Part shown: positions 30,043-38,634 of the stretch, one piece after another
How the letters are laid out: every line of letters starts with the position of its first letter
Numbering within the stretch: position 1 is the stretch's first letter
Source: Shinella daejeonensis
Lineage (GTDB): Bacteria; Pseudomonadota; Alphaproteobacteria; Rhizobiales; Rhizobiaceae
Assembly (NCBI RefSeq): GCF_024281235.1
Contig: NZ_JAHWXY010000001.1
Location: 558,001 to 622,000, forward strand
Direction of reading: 5' to 3'
Length of the DNA: 64,000 bases
Translations under genes and position numbers: made by a program
The notes under the pieces: model-generated
Database searches by the model: none
The model's input: only the letters and a program-made list of their open reading frames with translations
What the model was told of the DNA's origin: nothing

Positions 30043-31065
30043 TCAACTCCTTTGTCGGACAGGCCCTTCCAGGGCGGCAGCCTGCCGGCCGTCGTCGCTG
30101 CGACGGTCGCGGGCAAGCCAGATGGTGACGGTGAGTGCATCGGCAGCAGGCCGGGGCGCGGAGAGATCGACGATCTCCTCAACCGCAAGCCCCGCCTTCT
30201 CCAGCCAGTCCGAAAGCGTCTGATGCGAGAAGCCGAGGCGGATATGCGCATGCTCGTCGCGCAGATGCTCCAGCGCATGCGGCGCAAGATCGACGATGAC
30301 CAGCCGGCCGCCGGGCCGGAGCATCCGCGCCGCCTCCTCGACCGCCGCCTCGGGCTCGCCGAGGAAATGCAGCACCTGATGGATCGTCACGACGTCGAAC
30401 TCGTCGCGCTCCAGCGGCAGGTTGAAAATGTCGCCATGGCGGATCGACGCCTTGGTGATGCCGGCCTTGTCGAGATTGGAACGGGCGACGGCGAGCATGT
30501 CCCGGCTGGCGTCCACCCCGACCCCGCGCCGGTAAAGCCCCTCGAAAAGCTGGAGGATGCGGCCGGTGCCGGTGCCGAGATCGAGGAAGGCGCCGACCGG
30601 CGCATCGCCGATCAATTCGACGAGCTTGGCCTCCACCGCCGCCTCGCTGACATGCAGGCGGCGCATCGCGTCCCATTCGGCGGCATTGCGGCTGAAATAG
30701 GCCTGGGCCTTCTCCGCACGGACCTTCTTGAGCGCCCTCAGCCGTTCATCGTCGCGCGCAAGAACGGCGTCCGATCGGTCCGCCGTTTCCAGCAGGCGGT
30801 GGACCAGCGCCACGGCCGGCCCGCTCTGGGAGAGCCGGAAATAGGCCCAGGCCCCCTCCTGGTAGCGATCGACCAGTTCCGCCTCCGCAAGCAGTTTCAG
30901 ATGACGCGAGATGCGCGGCTGCGACTGGCCGAGAATATCCGTCAGATCGCTCACCGTCAGATCGCCGCCGGAAAGCAGCGCGAGCAGACGCAGGCGCGTC
31001 GGCTCGCCCGCCGCCTTCAATATCTCAACGATGTCGTCCAGTCCGAGACTGCGCACAGGGCTCAT
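30043..31065 (-). CDS. ArsR-type regulator fused to SAM-dependent methyltransferase domain (SamR/SahR-like)
   Basis: About 340 aa from the ATG at 31065; a TTG at 31080 is also open. An N-terminal winged helix (about residues 8-85, LTDILGQSQPRISRHLKLLAEAELV) precedes a class I methyltransferase domain (about 130-320, FLDLGTGTGRILQLFEGLYRRGVGVDAS and ARMLRPGGRLVIVDLAP). Alphaproteobacteria are known to use ArsR-family regulators (SahR, and SamR with a fused methyltransferase domain) to control the methionine cycle by sensing SAM or SAH. Coupling to metF and the upstream palindrome fit this role. The methyltransferase fold may act only as a ligand sensor. Confidence 0.85.
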   Translation of the reverse strand: MSPVRSLGLDDIVEILKAAGEPTRLRLLALLSGGDLTVSDLTDILGQSQPRISRHLKLLAEAELVDRYQEGAWAYFRLSQSGPAVALVHRLLETADRSDAVLARDDERLRALKKVRAEKAQAYFSRNAAEWDAMRRLHVSEAAVEAKLVELIGDAPVGAFLDLGTGTGRILQLFEGLYRRGVGVDASRDMLAVARSNLDKAGITKASIRHGDIFNLPLERDEFDVVTIHQVLHFLGEPEAAVEEAARMLRPGGRLVIVDLAPHALEHLRDEHAHIRLGFSHQTLSDWLEKAGLAVEEIVDLSAPRPAADALTVTIWLARDRRSDDGRQAAALEGPVRQRS

Positions 31066-31081
31066 GATCAATCCAATCAAG

Positions 31082-31101
31082 ACATAAAGATATGTTTATG
31101 T
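31082..31101. promoter_or_regulatory. Operator palindrome upstream of samR-metF
   Basis: ACATAAA (31082-31088) and TTTATGT (31095-31101) are exact inverted arms around GATATG; 18 of the 20 positions are symmetric. It lies 17 nt upstream of the samR-like start. It resembles the AT-rich palindromes with AAAGATAT cores reported for SahR/SamR-type regulators, so autoregulation of samR-metF is likely. Confidence 0.65.
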
Positions 31102-31160
31102 AATTAAGCCGGCAAAGGCAAGCACCAATTCCGGCCATGATCTTCCCATCAACAGCGGCA

Positions 31161-31202
31161 AAGAAAAACCCCGGCAGGCGGGGTGCATCGCAGGCCGGGG
31201 TT
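31161..31202 (-). terminator. Rho-independent terminator on the ettA transcript
   Basis: On the minus strand AACCCCGGC (31202-31194) pairs with GCCGGGGTT (31175-31167), followed by TTTTTCTTT. It is a textbook terminator about 190 nt downstream of the ettA stop and separates ettA from the samR promoter. Confidence 0.8.
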
Positions 31203-31333
31203 CCGGAAAGTGGGAAACGCGCGCCGGAAGCCGCCGCCGGTGCTTATCCTTTCGTCCGCCGAAGCCTTTCCCGGCAGGGAGAGGAAGGACGAGGAGGCGG
31301 CACCCCGGCACAGGCCTGCGGCGTCTTCATCCC

Positions 31334-31374
31334 GCGCCTGTATCTTCTTGCCCGTGGGCGGAAAATACAGGCGC
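31334..31374 (-). repeat. 10-bp stem-loop directly after ettA
   Basis: GCGCCTGTAT (31334-31343) and ATACAGGCGC (31365-31374) are perfect arms around a 21-nt loop, 20 nt downstream of the ettA stop. No T-run follows on the minus strand, so it may be an RNA-stabilising hairpin rather than a terminator. Confidence 0.6.
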
Positions 31375-31393
31375 AGAACAGCGCAAACGGCAA

Positions 31394-33043
31394 TCAGCGC
31401 GTCAGGCGCTTGTAGGTCACGCGCTTCGGATTGACGGAATCCGGGCCGAGGCGGCGGATCTTGTCCTTCTCGTAGTCCTCGAAGTTGCCCTCGAACCATT
31501 CGACGTGACTGTCCCCCTCGAAAGCCAGAATATGGGTGGCCAGCCGGTCGAGGAACATGCGGTCGTGCGAGATGATGACGGCGCAGCCGGCGAAATTCTC
31601 CAGCGCGTCCTCGAGCGCGCCCAGCGTTTCCGTATCGAGGTCGTTGGTCGGTTCGTCGAGCAGGATGACGTTGTAGCCGCCCTTCAGCATCTTGGCGAGA
31701 TGCACGCGGTTGCGCTGACCGCCCGACAGCGTGCCGACCTTCTGCTGCTGGTCGCCGCCCTTGAAGTTGAAGGCACCGCAATAGGCGCGGCTGTTCATCT
31801 CGTGCTTGCCGAGCTTGATGACGTCGTTGCCGCCGGAGATTTCCTCCCAGACAGTCTTGTTGCCGTCGAGCGCGTCGCGGCTCTGGTCGACATAGCCGAG
31901 ATCCACCGTTTCGCCGACGGTGATCGACCCGTTGTCGGGCGTTTCCTGGCCGGTGATCATGCGGAACAGCGTCGTCTTGCCGGCGCCGTTCGGGCCGATG
32001 ACGCCGACGATGCCGCCCGGCGGCAACTTGAAGGTGAGGCCGTCGATCAGCACGCGGTCGCCATAGGCCTTGCCAAGCCCCTCGGCCTCGATGACCGTAT
32101 TGCCGAGCCGCTCGCCGACGGGAATGACGATCTGGGCGTCGCCGGGACGCCGGTCGGCCGCCGCCTTCACCAGTTCGTCATAGGCCTTGATGCGGGCCTT
32201 CGACTTGGCCTGGCGCGCCTTCGGGCTGGAGGCGATCCACTCCTGTTCACGCGAAAGCGCCTTCTGCCGGGCGCCCTCCTCCCGCTCCTCCTGCGACATG
32301 CGCTTGGATTTCGCCTGGAGATAGGCGGAATAGTTGCCCTCGTAGGGAATGCCGCGACCGCGGTCCAGTTCGAGAATCCATCCCGTGACGTTGTCGAGGA
32401 AGTAACGGTCGTGGGTGATCATCAGCACCGCGCCCGGATATTCGCGCAGGTGCTTTTCAAGCCAGGCGATCGTTTCGGCGTCGAGATGGTTCGTCGGTTC
32501 GTCGAGCAGCAGCAGGTCGGGCTGCGCCAGAAGCAGCCGGCACAGCGCAACGCGGCGCTTCTCGCCGCCGGACAGGCTTTCGACCGAAGCCTCGCCCGGC
32601 GGGCAGCGCAATGCGTCCATCGCCATCTCGACCTGGCTTTCGAGATCCCAGAGGTTCTGGCTGTCGATGATGTCCTGGAGCTTCGCGCCTTCGTCCGCCG
32701 TCTCGTCGGAATAATTCATCATCAGGTCGTTGTAGCGGTCGAGGATCGCCTTCTTGTCGGCGACCCCTTCCATGACGTTTTCCATCACCGTCTTGGCGTT
32801 GTCGAGTTGCGGCTCCTGCGCCAGATAGCCGAGCGTCGCCCCGTCGGCGAGCCACGCCTCGCCGGTGAATTCCTTGTCGAGCCCCGCCATGATGCGCAGC
32901 ACCGTCGACTTGCCGGCGCCGTTGGGGCCGAGAATGCCGATCTTCGCATCCGGGTAGAAGGAGAGATGGATGTTCTCCAGTATCTTCTTGTTACCGTAGG
33001 ACTTGTTCAGCCCCGACATGTGGTAGATGAATTGACGTGCCAT
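31394..33043 (-). CDS. ettA: Energy-dependent translational throttle protein EttA (ABC-F)
   Basis: ABC-F ATPase without membrane domain that binds the ribosomal E site and gates the first elongation step according to ADP/ATP. The 549 aa match the roughly 555 aa of E. coli EttA. Two nucleotide-binding domains are seen: Walker [10 protein letters not shown] (about residue 39) and GPNGAGKTT (about 355), signatures [15 protein letters not shown] (about 165) and [15 protein letters not shown] (about 445). Between them lies the P-site tRNA interaction motif linker rich in Arg, Glu and Lys (about 245-300). Confidence 0.95.
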   Translation of the reverse strand: MARQFIYHMSGLNKSYGNKKILENIHLSFYPDAKIGILGPNGAGKSTVLRIMAGLDKEFTGEAWLADGATLGYLAQEPQLDNAKTVMENVMEGVADKKAILDRYNDLMMNYSDETADEGAKLQDIIDSQNLWDLESQVEMAMDALRCPPGEASVESLSGGEKRRVALCRLLLAQPDLLLLDEPTNHLDAETIAWLEKHLREYPGAVLMITHDRYFLDNVTGWILELDRGRGIPYEGNYSAYLQAKSKRMSQEEREEGARQKALSREQEWIASSPKARQAKSKARIKAYDELVKAAADRRPGDAQIVIPVGERLGNTVIEAEGLGKAYGDRVLIDGLTFKLPPGGIVGVIGPNGAGKTTLFRMITGQETPDNGSITVGETVDLGYVDQSRDALDGNKTVWEEISGGNDVIKLGKHEMNSRAYCGAFNFKGGDQQQKVGTLSGGQRNRVHLAKMLKGGYNVILLDEPTNDLDTETLGALEDALENFAGCAVIISHDRMFLDRLATHILAFEGDSHVEWFEGNFEDYEKDKIRRLGPDSVNPKRVTYKRLTR

Positions 33044-33245
33044 TCAGCGTGCTCCGCATCCAGAAAAATTGCCCGCTATGTAGGCGATTAATCCTCCCGC
33101 GGCAATGCGCCCGCCCTCGTCGGACCGGCCACGGAGCCCGATTGCATCGGCGCATCGGACCGCGCTCACCAGTGACATGTCAAAACCGGGTCATTGCCTT
33201 TCCCCGCCAAATCGCTTTGATGGACGGCGAAGAGGAGATCCGCCG

Positions 33246-34205
33246 GTGTTTTCTGCGTGGCAGCCATTGGAAAGCCCGAGCGGCGCCACACTCGCCCTGC
33301 GGCATGCGCCCGCCGGGGCGGCAGAACGCAGCGTGCTGCTGGTCAGCCACGGCCTTGCCGAGCACGGCGGCCGATATGCGGCCTTTGCGGCGCGCATGGC
33401 GGCGGAGGGCCTCCACGTCTATGTTCACGACCATCGCGGCCACGGCCATACCGCAGCGGCAGATGCGCCGGTCGGCCGTTTTGCCCGCCGCGACGGCGCA
33501 TCGCGCGTGCTGACCGACATGCATGCGGTGCGCGATTATGCCGCCGCCCGCCATCCGGGCCTGCCCGTCCTTTTGTTCGGCCATTCGATGGGCGGCCTCC
33601 TCGCGCTCGCCTACGCCGGCCATCATCCCGCAGCGCTCGACGGCCTGGCCGTCTGGAACGCCAGTTTCGAACCGGGGCTTGCCGGCCGCGCCGCCCTGGC
33701 GATCCTTGCAATCGAGCGGATGCTGAAGGGCTCCGACGTGCCGAGCGCCTGGCTCGCCCGCCTAACATTCGAGGCCTGGGGAAATGCGGTTCCCGGACAT
33801 CGAACCCTTTGCGACTGGCTTTCGCACGATCCCGCCGAGGTCGACGCCTATATCGCAGACCCGCTCTGCGGCTTCGATCCCAGCGTTTCCCTGTGGCGCG
33901 ACATCTTGCGGCTTGCCTATTCGGCCGCCGCACCGGCCGCGCTCGCGCGCCTGCCGAAACGCCTGCCGATCCACATTGCCGGCGGCGACGAGGATCCGGC
34001 GACGGATTATGGCCGGGCGATCACCGCCCTCGCGCGACGACTGAAGAAATCCCGTCTTGAGGACGTTACCACGGTCGTCTATCGAGGCTGTCGCCATGAG
34101 ACGCTGAAGGAGATCCGGTCCCTGCGCGATCCAGCCGTCGACGCGCTGGCCGGCTGGTGCCGGCGGGTCACCCTTGCAGGCCGCCGTTATCCGGAGAACG
34201 CATGA
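33246..34205 (+). CDS. Alpha/beta hydrolase, lysophospholipase/monoacylglycerol lipase-like
   Basis: Cytoplasmic serine hydrolase of the Hydrolase_4 family. I chose the GTG at 33246, with GAGGAG eight bases upstream, giving 319 aa. The family pattern is clear: LLVSHGLAEHGGRYAAFAARMA (about residues 31-52), VHDHRGHGHT (about 60-70), nucleophile elbow FGHSMGG (about 115), Asp in GGDEDPATDYG (about 245), and catalytic His in YRGCRHETLKE (about 280). Related enzymes hydrolyse monoacylglycerols or lysophospholipids. The stop overlaps the start of the DMT transporter gene (ATGA). Confidence 0.85.
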   Translation: MFSAWQPLESPSGATLALRHAPAGAAERSVLLVSHGLAEHGGRYAAFAARMAAEGLHVYVHDHRGHGHTAAADAPVGRFARRDGASRVLTDMHAVRDYAAARHPGLPVLLFGHSMGGLLALAYAGHHPAALDGLAVWNASFEPGLAGRAALAILAIERMLKGSDVPSAWLARLTFEAWGNAVPGHRTLCDWLSHDPAEVDAYIADPLCGFDPSVSLWRDILRLAYSAAAPAALARLPKRLPIHIAGGDEDPATDYGRAITALARRLKKSRLEDVTTVVYRGCRHETLKEIRSLRDPAVDALAGWCRRVTLAGRRYPENA

Positions 34206-35143
34206 CGACATCCGCCATTCCGCCGCTGCGCAACGAGATCGGCCTCGGCCTTTTCCTCATGGTGCTTTCGGTGCTGATCTCGCCGGTCATCGATATTTTC
34301 GCCAAGCTTGCGGTCACCGCCGTTCCGGCGACGGAGATCACCTTCGTCCGCCTGCTGTTCCAGATGATCGTGCTGGGACCGATCGGCCTGATGCGCGGCA
34401 CGCTCTTCGACCTCACCTGGCGCAAGACCGGCCTGCACGCGGCGCGCGGCGTCCTGATGGCCGTCACCATGATCAGCTTCGTCACCACGCTTGCGGTCAT
34501 GGAAGTGGCGGACGCCATCGCGATCTTCTTCGTCGAGCCGATCATCCTGACGATCCTCGGCGCGATCGTCCTCAAGGAGACGATCGGCTGGCGTCGCTAC
34601 ACCGCCTGCGGCGTCGGTTTCTTCGGCTCGCTGCTCGTCATCCAGCCCAGTCTTCAGGAGGTAGGGCCGATCGCGCTCCTTCCCGTCGTCGCGGCCTTTT
34701 CGCTGGCGCTGTTCTTCCTGCTGACGCGGCTCGTCTCCCAGAAGGAGGACCCATGGTCGATGCAGTTCCATGCCGGCTTCTGGGGCGCGGTCTTCACGGG
34801 CCTGCTGCTGCTCGCCGGCCATGAACTGGACATCGCCATGCTGCAACCGGTCGTGCCCGATCTGGAGAATACGCTCTATATCGCCGGCGCCGCGGTGGCC
34901 GCGACCGTTTCCGGCGTCCTCGGCGTCTATGCCTATCGCGCCGCGCCGGCCTCCACGCTGGCGCCGCTGCAATATCTGGAGATCGTCTCGGCCACCATTC
35001 TAGGCTGGTGGGTCTTCGGCCATCTGCCGGATGCGGTGAAATGGCTCGGCATCGCCATCATCGTCTCCTCGGGCCTTTACGTCATCTGGCGTGAGCGCCA
35101 GATCGGCAGGACGACGGTTCCGTCCCTGCCGCCGGTGATCTGA
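34202..35143 (+). CDS. EamA-family (DMT) transporter, RarD/YdcZ-like
   Basis: A 313-aa protein with about ten hydrophobic segments and two EamA repeats; the first has FAKLAVTAVPATEITFVRLLFQ near residue 37-58 and FFVEPIILTILGAIVLKETIGWRRY near 110-135, the second ends ATILGWWVFGHLPDAVKWLGIAIIVSSGLYVIWRE. The ATG at 34202 lies within the stop of the upstream hydrolase (ATGA), so the two are coupled, perhaps because the transporter moves a product or substrate of the hydrolase. The substrate is unknown. Confidence 0.87.
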   Translation: MTTSAIPPLRNEIGLGLFLMVLSVLISPVIDIFAKLAVTAVPATEITFVRLLFQMIVLGPIGLMRGTLFDLTWRKTGLHAARGVLMAVTMISFVTTLAVMEVADAIAIFFVEPIILTILGAIVLKETIGWRRYTACGVGFFGSLLVIQPSLQEVGPIALLPVVAAFSLALFFLLTRLVSQKEDPWSMQFHAGFWGAVFTGLLLLAGHELDIAMLQPVVPDLENTLYIAGAAVAATVSGVLGVYAYRAAPASTLAPLQYLEIVSATILGWWVFGHLPDAVKWLGIAIIVSSGLYVIWRERQIGRTTVPSLPPVI

Positions 35144-35293
35144 CGGACAGCGGCCGCAGGCGCGGCGGGCATCAGGTCAGTCCCAGCCGTCATGACCTGT
35201 CCTGCACCCCCGGCTATCCCCCCTGCCGGCTTTTTGTTATCCAGATGCAGAATGGCGCGGTCCGTGCGCGGCGCATTCTGCGGAGGAGATGGA

Positions 35294-36490
35294 ATGGAGA
35301 AGAAGAGCCTGCCCTTGTCCGGCATCAGGGTCGTCGAGCTGGCGCGGGTTCTCGCGGGACCATGGGCCGGCCAGATGCTGGCCGATCTCGGAGCGGACGT
35401 CATCAAGGTGGAGCATCCCGAAGGCGGCGACGACACCCGCGCCTGGGGGCCGCCATTCGTCACCGGAAAGGACGGCGAGAACCTCTCCGCCGCCTATTAC
35501 CACGCCACCAACCGCGGCAAACGGTCCATCGCGGCCGATCTGAAAAGCGACGAAGGCCGGCAGACCGTGCAGCGGCTGATCGCAACCGCCGACGTGGTCA
35601 TCGAGAACTTCAAGGTCGGCGGCCTCGTCAAATACGGCCTCGATTATGAAACCCTCACCGCGAAGCATCCCCGTCTCGTCTATTGCTCGATAACCGGCTT
35701 CGGCCAGGACGGCCCCTATGCCCCTCGCGCCGGCTACGATTATATCGTGCAAGGCATGTCCGGCTTCATGTCGGTCACCGGCGCCCCGGACGGCGAGCCG
35801 ATGAAAGCCGGCGTGGCGATCGCCGATATCTTCACCGGCATCTATGCGGTGGCGGCGATCCAGGCGGCGCTGATCCACGTCATGAAGACCGGCGAAGGCC
35901 AGCATATCGACATGGCGCTGCTCGACGTCCAATCCGCCGTGATGGCCAACCAGAACATGAATTTCCTCGCCTCCGGCGTCGCCCCGGTGCGACTGGGCAA
36001 CGCCCATCCGAACATCTCGCCCTATGAGGTCGTGCCGACAGGCGACGGCCACATCATTCTCGCTGTCGGCAACGACGGCCAGTTTGGCAAGCTCTGCACG
36101 ATCCTCGGCCTTGCCGGCATCGCAGACGACGAACGCTTTTCCACCAACCGCGCCCGTGTCGCCAACCGCACCGAGGTGCGCCGCATCGTCACGGAAAAGA
36201 CCGCGGACTGGACGAAGGCCGACCTGCTTTCCGCCTGCGAACGCGACGGCGTGCCCGCCGGCCCGATCAATTCCATCGCCGAGACCTTCGACGACCCGCA
36301 GATCAGGGCGCGCGGCATGCGCATCGATCTTGCCGACGCCGACGGCAACCTCATCCCCGGCGTGCGCACGCCCATCGTCTTTTCCGGCACGCCGCTCGTC
36401 TACGACAGGCCGAGCCCCCGGGTGGGAGAACACACCGACGCGGTGCTCGCGGAACTCGAAACCATCGAAACAGGAAAGAAAAGCGCATGA
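35294..36490 (+). CDS. CaiB/BaiF (class III) CoA-transferase
   Basis: Transfers CoA between carboxylic acids. The ATG at 35294 follows GGAGGAG and gives 398 aa. N-terminal LSGIRVVELARVLAGPWAGQMLADLGADVIKVEHPEGGDDTR is the family hallmark; the catalytic Asp is in AGVAIADIFTGIYA (about residue 178). The C-terminal segment RDGVPAGPINSIAETFDDPQIRARGM is also typical. Its stop overlaps the start of a ThDP enzyme gene, suggesting an acid is activated as CoA ester and then cleaved or condensed, in analogy to oxalate degradation (Frc/Oxc). The acid is unknown. Confidence 0.88.
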   Translation: MEKKSLPLSGIRVVELARVLAGPWAGQMLADLGADVIKVEHPEGGDDTRAWGPPFVTGKDGENLSAAYYHATNRGKRSIAADLKSDEGRQTVQRLIATADVVIENFKVGGLVKYGLDYETLTAKHPRLVYCSITGFGQDGPYAPRAGYDYIVQGMSGFMSVTGAPDGEPMKAGVAIADIFTGIYAVAAIQAALIHVMKTGEGQHIDMALLDVQSAVMANQNMNFLASGVAPVRLGNAHPNISPYEVVPTGDGHIILAVGNDGQFGKLCTILGLAGIADDERFSTNRARVANRTEVRRIVTEKTADWTKADLLSACERDGVPAGPINSIAETFDDPQIRARGMRIDLADADGNLIPGVRTPIVFSGTPLVYDRPSPRVGEHTDAVLAELETIETGKKSA

Positions 36491-38136
36491 AGACCGGCGG
36501 CCAGCTCATCGTCGACGCCCTTGTCGCCAATGGCGTGAAACGCATTGCCTGCGTGCCGGGCGAGAGCTATCTCGCGGTGCTCGACGCCCTGCACGACACC
36601 GATATCGACACCCTCGTCTGCCGCCAGGAAGGCGGCGCGGCGATGATGGCCGATTGCTGGGGCCGCCTCACCGGCGAACCGGGCATCTGCATGGTCACGC
36701 GGGGACCGGGCGCCACCAACGCTTCGGCCGGCCTGCATATCGCGCGGCAGGATTCGGTCCCGATGATCCTGTTCATCGGCCAGGTGCAGCGCGACGCCCG
36801 CGAGCGCGAGGCCTTCCAGGAGATCGAATACCGCCGCGCCTTCACCGAAGTCGCAAAATGGGTGGCCGAGATCGACGATGCCCGCCGCATCCCCGAATTC
36901 GTGACGCGCGCCTTCGCCGTAGCCACCTCCGGCCGGCCCGGGCCGGTGGTGCTGGCGCTGCCCGAAGACATGCTGACGGAAGCGGTCGAGGCCCCGGCGG
37001 CGCTGCCCTATATGCCGGTGGAGGCTCATCCCGGCGCAACGCAGATCGCGGCGCTGGAGGCGCTTCTGGAGAAAGCCGAACGTCCTGTCGTCATTGTCGG
37101 CGGCACGCGCTGGAGCGAGGAAAGCGTCGCCGGTCTGACCGCCTTCGCCGAACGCTGGTCGCTCCCCGTCTCCTGCTCCTTCCGCCGGCAGATGCTGTTC
37201 GATCACCTTCACCCGAATTACGCCGGCGATTCCGGCATCGGCATCAATCCGGCGCTCGGCAAGGAGATCCGCGAAGCCGACCTCGTCGTGCTGATCGGCG
37301 GCCGTTACTCGGAAATGCCGTCGTCCACCTACAGCCTGCTCGAAAGCCCCTATCCGAAGCAGACGCTGGTCCATGTCCATCCCGATCCGTCGGAACTCGG
37401 CCGCGTCTACCGGCCGGCGCTCGCCATCGCTGCCGCGCCCGACGATTTCATCGCCGCTCTTTCCGGTGTCGCGCCCAAGACAGAACCGCGCTGGGCGGCG
37501 CGCACCGGCGTCATGCATGAGGCCTATCTGAAATGGTCCGTCCCGCCGAAGACCGGTCCCGGCGACGTCCAGATGGGGCCGATCATGGAATGGCTGGAGG
37601 CTAATACGGCCGAGGACACGATCTTCACCAATGGCGCGGGCAATTACGCGACATGGCTGCATCGTTTCCACCGCTTTCGCCGCTTCGCCACCCAGGCCGC
37701 TCCGACATCGGGCTCGATGGGCTACGGCCTGCCGGCCGCCGTGGCCGCCAAACAGCTCTTTCCCGGCCGTGAAGTCGTCTGCTTTGCCGGCGACGGCTGC
37801 TTCATGATGCACGGCCAGGAGTTCGCAACCGCCGTGCGCTACGGCCTGGCGATCATCACCATCGTCGTGAACAACGGCATCTATGGCACGATCCGCATGC
37901 ATCAGGAGCGCGATTATCCCGGCCGCGTCAGCGCCACCGATCTGACCAATCCGGATTTCGCGGCACTTGCGCAGGCCTATGGCGGCCACGGGGAAACGGT
38001 GGAAAAGACGGAAGACTTCGCCGCCGCCTTCCTGCGCGCCCGCCAAAGCGGCAAGCCGGCGATCATCGAGGTGAAGCTCGATCCCGAGGCGATCACCCCC
38101 GCCCGCACGCTTTCGGATATCCGCAGCGGAAAATGA
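36487..38136 (+). CDS. Thiamine-diphosphate-dependent enzyme, acetolactate synthase-like
   Basis: A 549-aa ThDP enzyme with the full three-domain layout: Pyr domain with the catalytic Glu in CRQEGGAAMMADCWG (about residues 47-61), central FAD/ADP-like domain (about 190-330), and PP domain with GDGCFMMHGQEFATAVRYGLAIITIVVNNGIYG (about 435-467), the GDG...NN cofactor motif. It resembles the large subunit of acetolactate synthase but no small subunit gene is adjacent, and it lacks resemblance to oxalyl-CoA decarboxylase around the NNGIYG segment. Coupling (ATGA) to a CoA-transferase points to a catabolic role on a 2-oxo or acyl-CoA substrate. Confidence 0.85.
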   Translation: MKTGGQLIVDALVANGVKRIACVPGESYLAVLDALHDTDIDTLVCRQEGGAAMMADCWGRLTGEPGICMVTRGPGATNASAGLHIARQDSVPMILFIGQVQRDAREREAFQEIEYRRAFTEVAKWVAEIDDARRIPEFVTRAFAVATSGRPGPVVLALPEDMLTEAVEAPAALPYMPVEAHPGATQIAALEALLEKAERPVVIVGGTRWSEESVAGLTAFAERWSLPVSCSFRRQMLFDHLHPNYAGDSGIGINPALGKEIREADLVVLIGGRYSEMPSSTYSLLESPYPKQTLVHVHPDPSELGRVYRPALAIAAAPDDFIAALSGVAPKTEPRWAARTGVMHEAYLKWSVPPKTGPGDVQMGPIMEWLEANTAEDTIFTNGAGNYATWLHRFHRFRRFATQAAPTSGSMGYGLPAAVAAKQLFPGREVVCFAGDGCFMMHGQEFATAVRYGLAIITIVVNNGIYGTIRMHQERDYPGRVSATDLTNPDFAALAQAYGGHGETVEKTEDFAAAFLRARQSGKPAIIEVKLDPEAITPARTLSDIRSGK

Positions 38137-38138
38137 CA

Positions 38139-38173
38139 GAAGCCGGCAGGGGTTTCGCCCGCCTGCCGGCTTC
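38139..38173. terminator. Bidirectional terminator hairpin
   Basis: GAAGCCGGCAGG (38139-38150) and CCTGCCGGCTTC (38162-38173) form a perfect 12-bp stem with an 11-nt loop between the convergent ThDP-enzyme and rhodanese-like genes. CTTCC follows on the plus strand. Confidence 0.75.
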
Positions 38174-38209
38174 CTTCCCATTCGGGAACGGGGGTCGTTT
38201 AGCGAAAAC

Positions 38210-38548
38210 TCATCCGCGGATATGCTGCGTCTGCTCGTAAACCCGCGTCGAGCGGGCGCCGGACCGGCAATAGCCGAGCATCGGCCGCGGCAGCTCGTCA
38301 AGCGCGTCGACCATGCCGTGAACGGCGTCGGCCGTCACGCCCATCGAGCCCACCGGAACATGCATCACCTCAAGGCCGAGTTCCTTCGCCCGCGCGGCGA
38401 TGGCGGAAAATTCGGGCTGGCCGCCCTCCTCGTGATCGGGGCGATGGCAAACGATCGACTTGAAGCCAAGCGCCGCGATCGTGTCGAGATCCTCGACGGA
38501 AATCTGGCCGGAAACGGAATATTCGTCATTGATCGCGCGGATATCCAT
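38210..38548 (-). CDS. TIGR01244/Blh-type sulfurtransferase (phosphatase-rhodanese-like)
   Basis: A 112-aa single-domain protein from the ATG at 38548. It begins MDIRAINDEYSVSGQISVEDLDTIAALGFKSIVCHRPDHEEGGQPEF, the pattern of the small phosphatase-like domain found in Blh proteins, and ends with the active-site loop YCRSGARSTRV. CRSGAR matches the rhodanese loop CRxGxR, so it probably carries a persulfide on the Cys. In other bacteria such domains go with persulfide dioxygenases and sulfide detoxification; none is next to it here. Confidence 0.75.
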   Translation of the reverse strand: MDIRAINDEYSVSGQISVEDLDTIAALGFKSIVCHRPDHEEGGQPEFSAIAARAKELGLEVMHVPVGSMGVTADAVHGMVDALDELPRPMLGYCRSGARSTRVYEQTQHIRG

Positions 38549-38634
38549 GGGTCTTCCTTTCGAACTCTGCCTGTCGGAACCAACCGGCCACCCAATAAGC
38601 GCCGGCCTGCCGGTCGTCAATCCGTGGCGCGCCT

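Larger units (their letters stand above)
31102..31393 (-). other. Intergenic region between ettA and samR
   Basis: About 290 nt with no gene I can support. It holds a hairpin just after ettA (31334-31374) and a T-tailed terminator (31161-31202). The roughly 130 nt between them show no coding signal. Two ordered hairpins could mean an ettA 3' UTR-derived small RNA, but nothing more supports this. Confidence 0.4.

Noticed and set aside
35294-38136. Oxalate degradation (frc/oxc) for the CoA-transferase/ThDP pair
   Set aside because: The CoA-transferase fits, but the ThDP protein lacks resemblance to oxalyl-CoA decarboxylase and looks closer to acetolactate synthase-like enzymes. I kept general names.
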